Origin: JAUIAI01 sp045106815
GTDB lineage: Bacteria > Pseudomonadota > Gammaproteobacteria > Burkholderiales > Burkholderiaceae_E
DNA: 64,000 nucleotides
Assembly (NCBI GenBank): GCA_045106815.1
Contig: JBGCFG010000046.1
Span: 1 to 64,000 of the forward strand
Reading direction: 5' to 3'
Positions 41,540 through 50,597 of the stretch are shown one piece after another. The number at the start of each line of letters is the position of its first letter. Within the stretch, counting starts at the first letter, position 1. Both the position numbers and the translations under genes were made by a program. The notes beneath the pieces were generated by a model. The model saw only the letters and a list, made by a program, of their open reading frames with translations, was not told the origin of the DNA and did no database searches.

Positions 41540-42019
41540 ATGAGCACCGTTTTTGAAGATGCGAGAACCTTCTCGTTCACTCGCACGCAAAAGGCCGACG
41601 AAGAAATCCAAAGCCGAACCCATGGGGTAGCCCCCAGACTACGTAGTGTCTTGATCATGGCGGATGGCAAAAAGCCGGCCAGTGCATTGCTCGATCTCGC
41701 GCTCCAAGCGGGCGTTGAAGCCGGAGTCATCGAACAACTCGAGTCTGACGGCTTTCTTGCCCGCCATGCAATTGACGGGGACAGCGCCCAGCCCAGTGGA
41801 CCAGACCTTGAAGGCGCTCGCAGCCATATGCTCAAAGCGTTATCCAACGGCCTCGGATTTTCCGGGCGCCGACTCAGCTCCAAAGTCAAAAAAGCGCCAG
41901 ACCTCACAAAGCTGTGCGCCCTGTACGACGACTTTTACCACGCAGTTAAACCACTTGGCCCCGAAGCAGCACAGGACGCTCGCGCGATGGCCCGTCAGCT
42001 TTTAGGGATTGAAGAATAA
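41540..42019 (+). CDS. Conserved hypothetical protein (winged-helix-like N-terminal region)
   Basis: A 159-residue soluble protein. The segment SVLIMADGKKPASALLDLALQAGV...IEQLESDGFLA looks like the small helix-turn-helix/wing module seen in several uncharacterised proteobacterial proteins, followed by a charged linker and a helical C-terminal region (LCALYDDFYHAVKPLGP). There is no signal peptide. It is coupled by TAATG to the next gene. The 230-bp gap before it has no gene but contains AGATAAA/TTTATCT arms at 41488-41494 and 41517-41523. Function unknown. Confidence 0.65.
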   Translation: MSTVFEDARTFSFTRTQKADEEIQSRTHGVAPRLRSVLIMADGKKPASALLDLALQAGVEAGVIEQLESDGFLARHAIDGDSAQPSGPDLEGARSHMLKALSNGLGFSGRRLSSKVKKAPDLTKLCALYDDFYHAVKPLGPEAAQDARAMARQLLGIEE

Positions 42020-42432
42020 TGAGCATGGATCACGACACCCTAAAGCAACTGGCGCGATTGAAGTTCACCATGCGTCAAGCGAAGCTCGGCACTCTGGATT
42101 TGGAGCGCTATTCCACCGACGATGCCTATGCGCGGAGGATGCTTGACCAGGGCGAAGAAGCCGACAACGAAGAAATCGTGATGCTTGCTGTCGAACTGCG
42201 GCACAAGCGTGGGCTACTCGATACCGGCGAAAGTCAGGGCGATTCATTCACTGACGCCGATGGTGCCCCTGCCCGTCATGCTGAGAACCAGACCGCAACG
42301 GCTCAGCCGGAAGAGAAACAAGGCATGATGAGCCGAATGTTCGGCCGCCGTAAACCCGCGCCGTCAAAATCGAAATCTGAAGGCAAAGAAGACGACGCCA
42401 ACGCGAAATACATGTACGGACCGCGCGGCTAG
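42019..42432 (+). CDS. Conserved hypothetical protein, partner of the upstream gene
   Basis: A 137-residue hydrophilic protein. The first 75 residues are helical and charged (LKQLARLKFTMRQAKLGTLDLERY), and the remaining part is a low-complexity Glu/Lys/Ser tail with a short basic block FGRRKPAPSKSKS. The start overlaps the previous stop by one base. It is convergent with the OmpA-like gene, only ten bases apart. I recognise no family. Confidence 0.6.
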   Translation: MSMDHDTLKQLARLKFTMRQAKLGTLDLERYSTDDAYARRMLDQGEEADNEEIVMLAVELRHKRGLLDTGESQGDSFTDADGAPARHAENQTATAQPEEKQGMMSRMFGRRKPAPSKSKSEGKEDDANAKYMYGPRG

Positions 42433-42442
42433 CAAAAAAAAT

Positions 42443-43048
42443 TCAGTTCACACGGGTTTTGATCGTCACGCGCCGGTTTTCCGGCGCAGCAGGTCTTTGC
42501 GGGAACATCAGTTCCGTTTCTCCCTTACCCACAGGATGCAAGCGGCCAAGCGACACACCCTTGGCGCGGGCGAGGTAAGCCACGACACTTTGCGCGCGTC
42601 GCTGCGACAGATTCATATTGAAGTCGCTCGGGCCACGCGGGTCTGCATGCCCTTCGATAGTGAAGCTATAGGCAGTTAATTGCTGGTTCTGAAGAGCGCC
42701 GGCAATGATGTCCAGCTCCTTTTGCGCCTCGGGAGTGATCGCATCGGAGTTGGTCCGAAAAGTTATCAAGACTGAAGCGCTTCCCGATCCGCCGCCACCG
42801 CCATCAAGACTGCGGGTACGAATCCCGGCAGGCCGTGGGACGAGTGCATTGATCAGAGACCTTTCAGTAAGGGTCTGACCTGAAAAGACCGTGGTTTGCG
42901 CGTTCACACTTTGGCCCAACACAGAGCCCAGCAGTAGCGTAACCGCCAGCACACCTAAAATACGAACAGCCTGGACGTTTGGGCGAGCGCCGCCCCATAG
43001 TCGAAAGTTCATTGCTCTTGCCCCGATACCTTGTAGAAACTGATTCAC
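42443..43048 (-). CDS. OmpA-family peptidoglycan-binding protein
   Basis: About 201 residues, with an alternative start at 43012 (MNFRLWGG) that would place the signal peptide (AVTLLLGSVLGQSVNAQ) nearer the N-terminus. The C-terminal 110 residues form an OmpA domain: SVLITFRTNSDAITPEAQKELD, the FTIEGHADPRGPSDFNMNLSQRRA loop with the Asp and Arg that bind diaminopimelate, and ENRRVTIKTRV. It links peptidoglycan to the outer envelope. It lacks a barrel, so it is a free periplasmic or loosely anchored form. Confidence 0.88.
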   Translation of the reverse strand: MNQFLQGIGARAMNFRLWGGARPNVQAVRILGVLAVTLLLGSVLGQSVNAQTTVFSGQTLTERSLINALVPRPAGIRTRSLDGGGGGSGSASVLITFRTNSDAITPEAQKELDIIAGALQNQQLTAYSFTIEGHADPRGPSDFNMNLSQRRAQSVVAYLARAKGVSLGRLHPVGKGETELMFPQRPAAPENRRVTIKTRVN

Positions 43049-43114
43049 GCGATGATGCGGGCGGTTACGCGAGCGCGCAATCCCATATTTTGGGGCGTCT
43101 GGGCCGCCGGCTCC

Positions 43115-43792
43115 TCAAGAAACGGGGGCCTGGGCATAGGCCAGATGACCGCTCTTAATCCAGAGTTTTGCCCCATCCGGGCCGGCAACAATCTCGGCCC
43201 CCTCACCGATGGGCAGTCGTAACCATGAAGCCGGTCGAAACACGTCATTGCCTTGCGAAAAGCCACCGGCAAGAACAAATATTTCAGCGCCGCCGCGCGT
43301 ATCAACAGCTGCCCGCACGTCAGCGCCAAACGTCTCAATACGAACTGACTCGCGTGGGTCTCGAAATAACGGCGTGACCGCTACACCCGGTCGGTGAGCA
43401 TCCGAAACAGAATCGATTTTATTCGTATCGATAATGATGTGTGTGCGATCGTCCGGATCGAACTGCCACAGCTTAACGAGCATGATGCAACCAGGCGCAG
43501 AGCCGGGGGTATGGGCTGACTGGGGAGGGTTACGCACGTAAGAGCCTGCCGGGTAGGCGCCGTGCTCATCTTCAAAGACGCCTTCCAAAATGAGAAACTC
43601 TTCACCGCCACCATGTACATGGGCCGAAAACTGACTGCCGGGGGCATAGCTGACGACTGATGTTGCCCGCGCCACTTCCTCACCAATTCGGTCATACATG
43701 CGGCGCTTCACACCTGGCATCGGTGATGCCTGCCAACTCAGTGAGTCGCCATGGACAACGACACGTTTGGAGAAGTCTGAATTCAGTTCCAT
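43115..43792 (-). CDS. ChrR-like double-cupin protein
   Basis: About 225 residues from the ATG at 43792, which has an AGGTGG site (a GTG 12 bases upstream is an alternative). Two cupin units are seen. The first has FSAHVHGGGEEFLILEGVFEDEHGAYPAGSYVRNPP with the His/Glu metal ligands. The second (RGGAEIFVLAGGFSQG ... PASWLRLP) is degenerate. The arrangement is that of the cupin domain of ChrR-type anti-sigma factors and related stand-alone proteins, but the N-terminal zinc anti-sigma domain is absent. It is probably a small metal-dependent enzyme or sensor. Confidence 0.8.
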   Translation of the reverse strand: MELNSDFSKRVVVHGDSLSWQASPMPGVKRRMYDRIGEEVARATSVVSYAPGSQFSAHVHGGGEEFLILEGVFEDEHGAYPAGSYVRNPPQSAHTPGSAPGCIMLVKLWQFDPDDRTHIIIDTNKIDSVSDAHRPGVAVTPLFRDPRESVRIETFGADVRAAVDTRGGAEIFVLAGGFSQGNDVFRPASWLRLPIGEGAEIVAGPDGAKLWIKSGHLAYAQAPVS

Positions 43793-43947
43793 TGCCAACG
43801 CCACCTATAAAAGACCGAGCAAAACACACGGCACCGAAATGCCAACATGGCCCCTAGAGGGAATTTAGCACTCGAATCAGCCCAGAGTCTGCCGGAATCG
43901 CTTCCCGGTAGACTTGGGCATCATGCAATGTCTTTGCCGGAGAGAAC

Positions 43948-45108
43948 GTGAACTTCGAAACTACCGATGACCAACGGTCTATGGTTGATGCCTTGGCTAA
44001 AACGCTTGGTGCCTTCGATGACAGCTATTGGAGCCAGTGCGACCAAAGCGGTGAATTTCCGGATAAGTTTGTGCGCACCATGGCAGAGGCTGGGTGGCTA
44101 GGCATCACCATGCCGGAGTCCTTCGGGGGGGCCGGCATGGGTGTGACGGAAGCCGCTCTAATGATGACTGAAGTGGCTCGCTGCGGCGGCATGACAGCGG
44201 CATCGGCTATTCATATGAATATCTTTGGCCCTAAGTCGCTGATCAGGTTTGGAACCGCCGAGCAGTGTTCGCGGTGGCTGCCCGATATCATCTCGGGTAA
44301 AACCCGCACGTGTTTTGCTGTCACTGAACCCAACACAGGCCTGGACACAACTCGCCTCAAAACCAAGGCTGTGCGAAATGGCGACCACTATGTGCTGAAC
44401 GGACGCAAAATCTGGACATCCACAGCCCAGGTTGCTGACAAGATCATGATCATTGCTCGCACAAGTGATCGTGATGACACGAATCCCACTGCCGGCCTGA
44501 GTCTATTCTTTACTGACCTAGATCGTTCAGCAGTGGATGTCCGCGTGATCGACAAAATGGGACGTAAGGCGGTCGATACAAACGAGCTGTTCATTGATAA
44601 CTTCAGGGTACCCACTCAGGATTTAGTCGGCGAAGAAGGCCAAGGGTTTCGTTATCTGCTGCATTCTTTGAACCCAGAGCGGGTGTTGATTGCCTCAGAG
44701 GCCATTGGTATTGGCCTTGACGCGCTAGCCAGGGCGACAAGCTACGCGAATGAGCGGGTTGTCTTTGAACGCCCCATCGGGATGAATCAAAGCATTCAGC
44801 ACCCCTTGGCGGCTGGCTGGGCCAGGCTGGAAGCTGCGCGACTGATGATGCTGAAGGCCGCGACCTTGTATGACGCCGAACAGCCTTGCGGTGTTGAGGC
44901 CAACGCAGCAAAGTACCTGGCGGCAGAGACCGCCCAGGATATTTGCCGTCAGGCCATGGCGACGCTGGGCGGCATGGGCTATGCGCGTGAGTACCATATT
45001 GAACGACTCTTTCGCGAGGTGATGATTCCCTATCTCGCGCCAGTCTCTCAACAATTGGCGCTCTGCTTTATCGCCGAGCGCGGTCTTGGACTGCCGAAGT
45101 CTTACTAG
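43948..45108 (+). CDS. Acyl-CoA dehydrogenase lacking the usual C-terminal catalytic Glu
   Basis: A 386-residue flavoenzyme starting at a GTG with a GGAGAG site. FAD and substrate segments are typical: CFAVTEPNTGLDTTRLKT, GRKIWTSTAQVADKIMIIAR and the C-terminal QAMATLGGMGYAREYHIERLFRE. At the place where most acyl-CoA dehydrogenases have the catalytic Glu in YEGT, this protein reads YLAPVSQQ. A Glu is present in HSLNPERVLIAS, the helix that supplies the base in isovaleryl-CoA dehydrogenase, so it may act instead. It is followed by an M20 hydrolase and an MFS transporter. The acyl substrate is unknown. Confidence 0.9.
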   Translation: MNFETTDDQRSMVDALAKTLGAFDDSYWSQCDQSGEFPDKFVRTMAEAGWLGITMPESFGGAGMGVTEAALMMTEVARCGGMTAASAIHMNIFGPKSLIRFGTAEQCSRWLPDIISGKTRTCFAVTEPNTGLDTTRLKTKAVRNGDHYVLNGRKIWTSTAQVADKIMIIARTSDRDDTNPTAGLSLFFTDLDRSAVDVRVIDKMGRKAVDTNELFIDNFRVPTQDLVGEEGQGFRYLLHSLNPERVLIASEAIGIGLDALARATSYANERVVFERPIGMNQSIQHPLAAGWARLEAARLMMLKAATLYDAEQPCGVEANAAKYLAAETAQDICRQAMATLGGMGYAREYHIERLFREVMIPYLAPVSQQLALCFIAERGLGLPKSY

Positions 45109-45152
45109 TTTCCACCGACGCTTTTTACATCAGACTTAATTGAGGCAAAGCC

Positions 45153-46382
45153 ATGCCAACACCCAATGCAAAACGCCTGTTAGACGATCTATATCACCTG
45201 CGAAGCTTTGGCGCTTCCGGCACGGGTGTCGTTAGGCCGTCACTGTCCGAGATCGACATGCAGGCCAGGCGGTGGCTGGTTGACCGTCTCAACGACGCAG
45301 GACTGGATGCGCATATCGATGGCATTGGCAATGTGTTTGGGCGTTCGCGAAATCCAGGCAAGAAACTACTCGTTGGTTCGCACTCTGATACCCAACCCAC
45401 CGGCGGTTGGCTGGACGGCGCACTCGGCGTGATTTACGCCCTGGAGGCGGCCCGGGCCTTGGCTGAAGATCCGGCAACGGCCCACCTGCCGATTGAAGTG
45501 GTTGCGTGGATTGATGAGGAGTCGACCTTTGCCAGTTGTCTTGGTAGCCGTACGTTTAGTTCAATGGTCACCGAGGCCGAGTTTGCAGCAGCTCAGAATG
45601 ATGCGGGCCTGTCATTGGCTGATGCCCTTAGCCAGGCAGGCTTGGATGGTGAGGCCACCAAGCCAGGGCCAGGCGAGTACCTGGGTTATCTTGAGGCACA
45701 TATTGAGCAGGGCCCGCATCTAGAATTGGCAGCCAAACGTATCGGTGTCGTGACCGCGATTGTGGGGAGCCGCAATTTCTCGGTTCGCTTCACCGGGCGC
45801 CAAAACCATGCGGGCACGACTCCCATGCCGGTGCGAAAGGATGCCGGCATTGCCTTGATGAGTTTCGGACACCACTTAAACGAAGCTTTTCAGAAAATCG
45901 CGAGCGACAAATCTGTCTGGACGATGGGCCGTGTCGCGTTTAGCCCGGGCGCAGCAAGCATCATCCCTGGGGCCAGCGAGTTGCACCTGCAGTTTCGCGA
46001 CCCGGATGACGCCCAGCTTGATCGGCTACAAGCATGTGCAGAAGAACTCGTGCGGCAGGCTAACGAGAAAGGTCCGGTTCAAGTTGACCTTGAAGAATTC
46101 TCTCCCCCAACCCGCCCGGCCAATATGGATGCAGGCTTTCAAGAGCATCTCAGTGCGGCGGCTGTCGAACACGCACCAGATACCTGGCAGGCTATGCCCA
46201 GCGCCGCCGTTCACGACGCCATGTTCGTGGCGAGCGTCATGCCCGCCGGCATGATGTTCATCCCGAGTATCGATGGCGTCAGTCATGATTTCTCTGAAAA
46301 TACGGCCGACGACGATATCGTGCTGGGCAGCCAGGTTTTCACCAGCGCGATCGCCAGAATTTTGAGCCAGGCAGACACCTGA
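45153..46382 (+). CDS. M20-family amidohydrolase (N-carbamoyl-L-amino acid hydrolase/hydantoinase type)
   Basis: A 409-residue zinc hydrolase. Metal ligands are visible in VGSHSDTQPTGGWLDGALG, in the DEES of VAWIDEESTFASCLGSR (usually EE-G), in EAHIEQGPHLE, and in the late GVSHDFSENT. The dimerisation lid contains NFSVRFTGRQNHAGTTPMPVRKDA. The family removes carbamoyl groups from N-carbamoyl amino acids or ureidoglycolate-like compounds. The MFS transporter gene starts seven bases downstream. Together with the broken hyuB and a PuuE-like gene elsewhere in the window, it suggests that hydantoin- or ureide-type compounds are used. Confidence 0.92.
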   Translation: MPTPNAKRLLDDLYHLRSFGASGTGVVRPSLSEIDMQARRWLVDRLNDAGLDAHIDGIGNVFGRSRNPGKKLLVGSHSDTQPTGGWLDGALGVIYALEAARALAEDPATAHLPIEVVAWIDEESTFASCLGSRTFSSMVTEAEFAAAQNDAGLSLADALSQAGLDGEATKPGPGEYLGYLEAHIEQGPHLELAAKRIGVVTAIVGSRNFSVRFTGRQNHAGTTPMPVRKDAGIALMSFGHHLNEAFQKIASDKSVWTMGRVAFSPGAASIIPGASELHLQFRDPDDAQLDRLQACAEELVRQANEKGPVQVDLEEFSPPTRPANMDAGFQEHLSAAAVEHAPDTWQAMPSAAVHDAMFVASVMPAGMMFIPSIDGVSHDFSENTADDDIVLGSQVFTSAIARILSQADT

Positions 46383-46389
46383 TGCGCGC

Positions 46390-47580
46390 ATGAATCCATG
46401 GCTGATTGTGCTCGGGCTATCACTCGGGCCAGCCGTTAGCAATGGCTTCACCCGATTCTCTTATGGGCTCATCCTGCCAGCCATGCAGGAGGATCTTGCG
46501 TGGAATTACACCCAGGCTGGCGCCATCAATACGGCCAATGCCATTGGCTATTTGATTGGCGCGATTGTTGCGCTCATGCTTACGCGGCGGCTTGGTGCCC
46601 GGCGACTGTTTAACCTTGGCATGGTGCTCATGGTCATTGCCCTTGTCGGTACAGCACTCACACGAGATTTCTGGTTGCTGAACGCGTGGCGAGTGCTAGC
46701 AGGGATTGGCGGCGCACCCGTCTTTATTGCAGCAGGCGCACTGGTGTCCAACCTCTTTCAGGACAGCCCGCGCCACAATGCCCTGGCCATTGCGCTCGCG
46801 CTCGCAGGGGGTGGCGGCGTCGGGATGCTGCTCTCAGGCATTGCTATCCCCTTGTTACTGGAGCATTGGGGGTCTGCCGGCTGGCCCTATACCTGGCTAG
46901 CACTTGGCTTTGCGAGTGGTATTGCGATTCCGATCAGCTGGCTGGCAGTTAAGGCTGTTCCACAGACAAACCCGATAGCGGCCAATCAACCCAATGGTCC
47001 GTCGCTCGCGTTCTCATTGAATGGCGTCTGGCCGGCACTGCTTGCCTACTTTTTGTTTGGTGTTGCCTACATTATCTATCTCACATTTTTGGTTGCGTGG
47101 ATGCGCAACAATGGCGCGGATGCCTGGATGATTTCCGCCGCATGGGCCTTGCTCAGTCTGATGGTGATTGCATCACCGTTCGTCTGGCAACGCCTGCTCG
47201 CAAGAGCAAGAGCAGGTGAGGCGATGGCGGGCGCAAGCGCTGTGACCGGCATTGCCATCCTGATGGTCATGGTCGTTCCCGGGCCAGTAGGGGTCATGGC
47301 GTCAGCGGCATTGTTTGGCTCGGCCTTCTTTATTGTGCCAACGGCGGCAACCAGCTTGAGTCGCAAACGCTTTGCGCCACAACACTGGGCTCGAGCGGTT
47401 GCCTGGTTTACCGTTCTATTCGCGCTTGGTCAGACGCTGGGGCCAATTGCCGCAGGCGCCATTGCCGACTTCACGGGCGAGGTAGGCACCGGCCTATGGG
47501 TAGCTGGCGCGGTGATGCTGGCCGGCGCGATTGCGTCCATGCTGCAACGCGCACCCAAGACAGACGGTGAGGGTCGCTAG
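46390..47580 (+). CDS. MFS transporter (YbfB/YjiJ-type)
   Basis: A 396-residue transporter with about 12 hydrophobic helices. The N-terminal half has GFTRFSYGLILPAMQEDLAWNYTQAGAINTAN, the pattern of the YbfB/YjiJ group of major facilitators, and loop 2-3 carries the basic RRLGARR. It lies seven bases after the M20 hydrolase gene, so it may import or export that enzyme's substrate or product. It is convergent with the CaiB-type gene. Substrate not predictable. Confidence 0.9.
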   Translation: MNPWLIVLGLSLGPAVSNGFTRFSYGLILPAMQEDLAWNYTQAGAINTANAIGYLIGAIVALMLTRRLGARRLFNLGMVLMVIALVGTALTRDFWLLNAWRVLAGIGGAPVFIAAGALVSNLFQDSPRHNALAIALALAGGGGVGMLLSGIAIPLLLEHWGSAGWPYTWLALGFASGIAIPISWLAVKAVPQTNPIAANQPNGPSLAFSLNGVWPALLAYFLFGVAYIIYLTFLVAWMRNNGADAWMISAAWALLSLMVIASPFVWQRLLARARAGEAMAGASAVTGIAILMVMVVPGPVGVMASAALFGSAFFIVPTAATSLSRKRFAPQHWARAVAWFTVLFALGQTLGPIAAGAIADFTGEVGTGLWVAGAVMLAGAIASMLQRAPKTDGEGR

Positions 47581-47589
47581 TGCGGGCGG

Positions 47590-48792
47590 TTAGTGTGAGC
47601 GCATGGCCGACCACTGCACGGCAGCGCCCTGCTCGATCATCTCATCAATTTCAGTCTGAGTTAGACCAGCCTCAGCCAGAATTTCGTGGGTTTGCTCGCC
47701 AAGCCTGGGCGCGACTGGGGAAAAACGAGCCGGCTCTTCGCGGTACTTAATCGGTATACCGATATGGGTGACATGCTCACCGGGCCGAGCCTGATCGGGA
47801 AACTGAAGAATCATCTCACGGGCCTTGAGGTGCTCACTGGCCAGCCCCTCACGCAGCGATCGCACCGGTGCCCAGCAAACATCAATGCTGTTTAAGACTT
47901 CCTCCCAGTGCGCTAAGGGTTGCGACAAGAAGGTTTCCCTGAGAAAGTCTCGCGCCGGCATTTGTCCGTCGCCTGGCGGCGTGCGGCAAGCGTCAATCAG
48001 ATCGGGGCGCTCGAGGAGATTGAGCAGATTTTCTGCAAACTTCATTTCACTACCCCCAAGTGTCAGATGCTTACCGTCTTGGGTTTCGTAGAGGTTGTAG
48101 AACGCATTGCCCCCGAGTGATCTTTCCTTCTTGGGTATAGGGGAACGATCAGCGGCAAAGACGGGCGCCACCACATTGACCAGCCAACTGACCAGGCTGT
48201 CCTGCATGGAAATATCAACATAGTCACCGTGGCCGGTTTTCTCGCGCCGCAGCAGCGCCATGACGATGCCATTCATCGCCATGAGAGATCCCAGCACATC
48301 AGCGGCGGGAATGTTGGGCATCGCGGGCTTTCCGTCGGCACCCTCATTCAAGCTGACCAGACCCGTCTCGGCTTGCACGCTCACATCATGGGCTGGCTTA
48401 AGCGTATTAGGACCCGTCTGCCCAAACGCCGAAATTGAGCAATAAACTAGACGGGGATTAAGCGCCTTGAGTTGCTCATAGCCAACCCCTAATCGGTCGA
48501 CAACACCGGGGCGAAACGACTCAACAATCACATCTGCATCTTTGGCGAGTCGCTGGAATGCAGCCAGCGCCGAAGGCTGCTTCAGGTTTAGCACCAGACT
48601 ACGTTTACCCCGGTGCGTATTGCCAAACCAGACGGTCTGCTCGCCCTGACGCAGGCCAAGCTCGCGACTGGGCTCACCTGCCGGCGACTCGATGCGGATA
48701 ACGTCAGCGCCATGATCGGCCATCATCATCGTGAGATGCGGCCCCGGAAGAAACTGAGACAAATCTAGTACACGGATACCTTCAAGCTTCAT
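47590..48792 (-). CDS. Family III CoA-transferase (CaiB/BaiF)
   Basis: A 400-residue CoA-transferase. It opens GIRVLDLSQFLPGPHLTMMMADHGADVIRIESP. The catalytic Asp is expected in IPAADVLGSLMAMNGIVMAL, and GHGDYVDISMQDSLVSWL closes the active site. These enzymes pass CoA between carboxylic acids and often activate dicarboxylates. It is the last gene of a four-gene minus-strand set with an acyl-CoA dehydrogenase, a MaoC hydratase and a CitE-like lyase. That fits activation of a C4-C5 dicarboxylic acid such as mesaconate, itaconate or methylsuccinate, but the donor and acceptor are not identified. Confidence 0.92.
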   Translation of the reverse strand: MKLEGIRVLDLSQFLPGPHLTMMMADHGADVIRIESPAGEPSRELGLRQGEQTVWFGNTHRGKRSLVLNLKQPSALAAFQRLAKDADVIVESFRPGVVDRLGVGYEQLKALNPRLVYCSISAFGQTGPNTLKPAHDVSVQAETGLVSLNEGADGKPAMPNIPAADVLGSLMAMNGIVMALLRREKTGHGDYVDISMQDSLVSWLVNVVAPVFAADRSPIPKKERSLGGNAFYNLYETQDGKHLTLGGSEMKFAENLLNLLERPDLIDACRTPPGDGQMPARDFLRETFLSQPLAHWEEVLNSIDVCWAPVRSLREGLASEHLKAREMILQFPDQARPGEHVTHIGIPIKYREEPARFSPVAPRLGEQTHEILAEAGLTQTEIDEMIEQGAAVQWSAMRSH

Positions 48793-48841
48793 ATCAACGC
48801 CGAGGGTTTGCGGTTAAGGGTTGCAGTTGTCAGGCTAGCAG

Positions 48842-50005
48842 TCAGGCCGGATAACGCTCGATCAGTTTTTTGGCGATCACCGTCCGCAAAATCTCATTGC
48901 TGCCTTCACCGATGCACATCAGCATGCAGTCACGGTAGTAACGCTCAATGTCATATTCGATTGAGTAACTGTAGCCACCAAAGATTCGCATGGCTTCCTG
49001 AGCACAGAACACGCCGGCTTCAGAGCCAGCCAGCTTGGCCATCGCAGCTTCTAGATCGCAGCGCTCGCCACGGTCATACATAAGCGCAGCCGTTTGAATG
49101 AGCCGTTTAGCGCCTTCGACCTGGGTCACCATATCTGCCAGTTTCAGTTGAATCGCCTGATGACCGTGAATCGGCTTACCGAAAGCGCTGCGCTCCTGCG
49201 AGTAGCGAATGGCATGCATCAGCGCGCCTTCGCCGATGCCGGCACCGCGAGCCGCCACGTTGATCCGACCTAACTCAAGACCGCCGGCGGTTTGAATAAA
49301 GCCGCGCCCTTCCACGCCGCCGAGTAAATTCTCCTTGGGCACCCGATAGTCTTCAAATGCCAACTCGCAGCTATCGATTGAGCGATAGCCAAGCTTCTTG
49401 AGTTTATTGGTCACATTGAAGCCGTCGCCCTTCTCTGCAATGAGAAGACTCATGCCTTTATGCCGCGGTTCTGCCCCAGGATCAGTTTTGACAAGCAGCA
49501 ACGTACCGTGACCGTAAAGGCTGTTGGTAATCCAAGTTTTGGTGCCGGAGACAACATACTCGTCGCCTTCCAGGCTTGCCGTGGTTCGAATGGCCTGCAG
49601 GTCGGAGCCCGCATTGGGCTCGGTCAACCCGAGACTGCCGCGAAACTCGCCGCTTGCCATCATGGGCAGGTACTTTTGTTTCTGCGCCTCTGTGCCCGCG
49701 CGTTCAATGGCTGAGGCCATGATCAGGTGCGAATTAAAGATACCCGAGGGCGCCATCCAAACACCCGCAACTTTCATAACAATCTGTGCATAGGTCCAGG
49801 CCGATAACCCAAGCCCGCCATATTCCTGCCCAATCGTCGCACCAAACAAACCAAGCGCTTTCATCTGCTCAACGATCTCGTGCGGATACTCATCGGCGTG
49901 ATCGAATTCTTTGGCGGCCGGCCGCAACTCTTTCTCTGCCCAGGTTTCAACCGCATCAACCATCGCCTGGTCTTCAGCACCGCTGTCTTCTACTCGCATA
50001 TCCAT
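48842..50005 (-). CDS. Acyl-CoA dehydrogenase
   Basis: A 387-residue flavoenzyme with all standard parts: GSLGLTEPNAGSDLQAIRTTA, GTKTWITNSLYG, GFIQTAGGLELGRINVAARG and the catalytic Glu in CIGEGSNEILRTV. It oxidises an acyl-CoA to the 2,3-enoyl-CoA and hands electrons to ETF. It lies 49 bp from the CoA-transferase and 50 bp from the MaoC gene, in between them in the operon. In this setting it is a candidate glutaryl/methylsuccinyl-CoA type dehydrogenase, though I see no residue that proves dicarboxylate specificity. Confidence 0.92.
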   Translation of the reverse strand: MDMRVEDSGAEDQAMVDAVETWAEKELRPAAKEFDHADEYPHEIVEQMKALGLFGATIGQEYGGLGLSAWTYAQIVMKVAGVWMAPSGIFNSHLIMASAIERAGTEAQKQKYLPMMASGEFRGSLGLTEPNAGSDLQAIRTTASLEGDEYVVSGTKTWITNSLYGHGTLLLVKTDPGAEPRHKGMSLLIAEKGDGFNVTNKLKKLGYRSIDSCELAFEDYRVPKENLLGGVEGRGFIQTAGGLELGRINVAARGAGIGEGALMHAIRYSQERSAFGKPIHGHQAIQLKLADMVTQVEGAKRLIQTAALMYDRGERCDLEAAMAKLAGSEAGVFCAQEAMRIFGGYSYSIEYDIERYYRDCMLMCIGEGSNEILRTVIAKKLIERYPA

Positions 50006-50055
50006 GTGGGATTCCCGGCCGTAGCCAAATAGGTGTCTCTACTCAGTTGTGAACA

Positions 50056-50571
50056 CTACTTCGCTTTGTCTTCAATACCATGACCACGTTTGGTCACCAA
50101 CATTGTTCGCTCGAACGTACAAACGACTTTGTCGTCCTGATTGGTACCTGTGGTTTTGACCGTCACAACACCGGCAGTTGGTCGGGATTTTGACTCGCGC
50201 TTGGCAAGCACCTCACTGGCTGCATACAGGGTATCGCCGGCGAAAAGCGGGAAAGTCAATTTGATATCAGTCCAGCCGAGATTGGCAATTGCTTTCTGAC
50301 TCACGTCGCTCACGCTCATGCCGGCCATCAGTGCGACAGTCAAGGGACTACACACAATGCAGCGACCAAACTCGCTGTGCTTGGCATATTCTTTATCAAA
50401 ATGCATTGGGTGCTGATTCATCGTCAAAAGCGTAAACCAAGTGTTATCGGTTTCGGTGATGGTTCGGCCAGGTCTGTGCTCGTAGATGTCACCGACCACA
50501 AAGTCCTCAAAACTACGTCCAAATGATTCCCGGTATCTTTGCCCCCCCTGAGGGATTGCGCTCTGACTCAC
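50056..50571 (-). CDS. MaoC-family acyl-CoA hydratase (mesaconyl/itaconyl-CoA hydratase-like)
   Basis: A 171-residue single hot-dog-fold hydratase. The catalytic region TITETDNTWFTLLTMNQHPMHFDKEYA carries the Asp and His, followed by FGRCIVCSPLTVALMAGMSVSDVS and FPLFAGDTLYAASEVL. This exact pattern is shared with mesaconyl-CoA and itaconyl-CoA hydratases of the MaoC family, shorter than the two-domain forms. It would add water to give a 2-methylmalyl- or citramalyl-CoA for the lyase encoded just upstream in the operon. The enzyme assignment is by family resemblance. Confidence 0.88.
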   Translation of the reverse strand: MSQSAIPQGGQRYRESFGRSFEDFVVGDIYEHRPGRTITETDNTWFTLLTMNQHPMHFDKEYAKHSEFGRCIVCSPLTVALMAGMSVSDVSQKAIANLGWTDIKLTFPLFAGDTLYAASEVLAKRESKSRPTAGVVTVKTTGTNQDDKVVCTFERTMLVTKRGHGIEDKAK

Positions 50572-50597
50572 TGTTCTCTCCTGAGTTAACTGCTGGA

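Noticed and set aside
43045..43338. 97-codon minus-strand frame overlapping the ChrR-like cupin
   Set aside because: It is antiparallel-frame shadow of the cupin coding region with odd Arg/Pro/Cys composition and no ribosome site.
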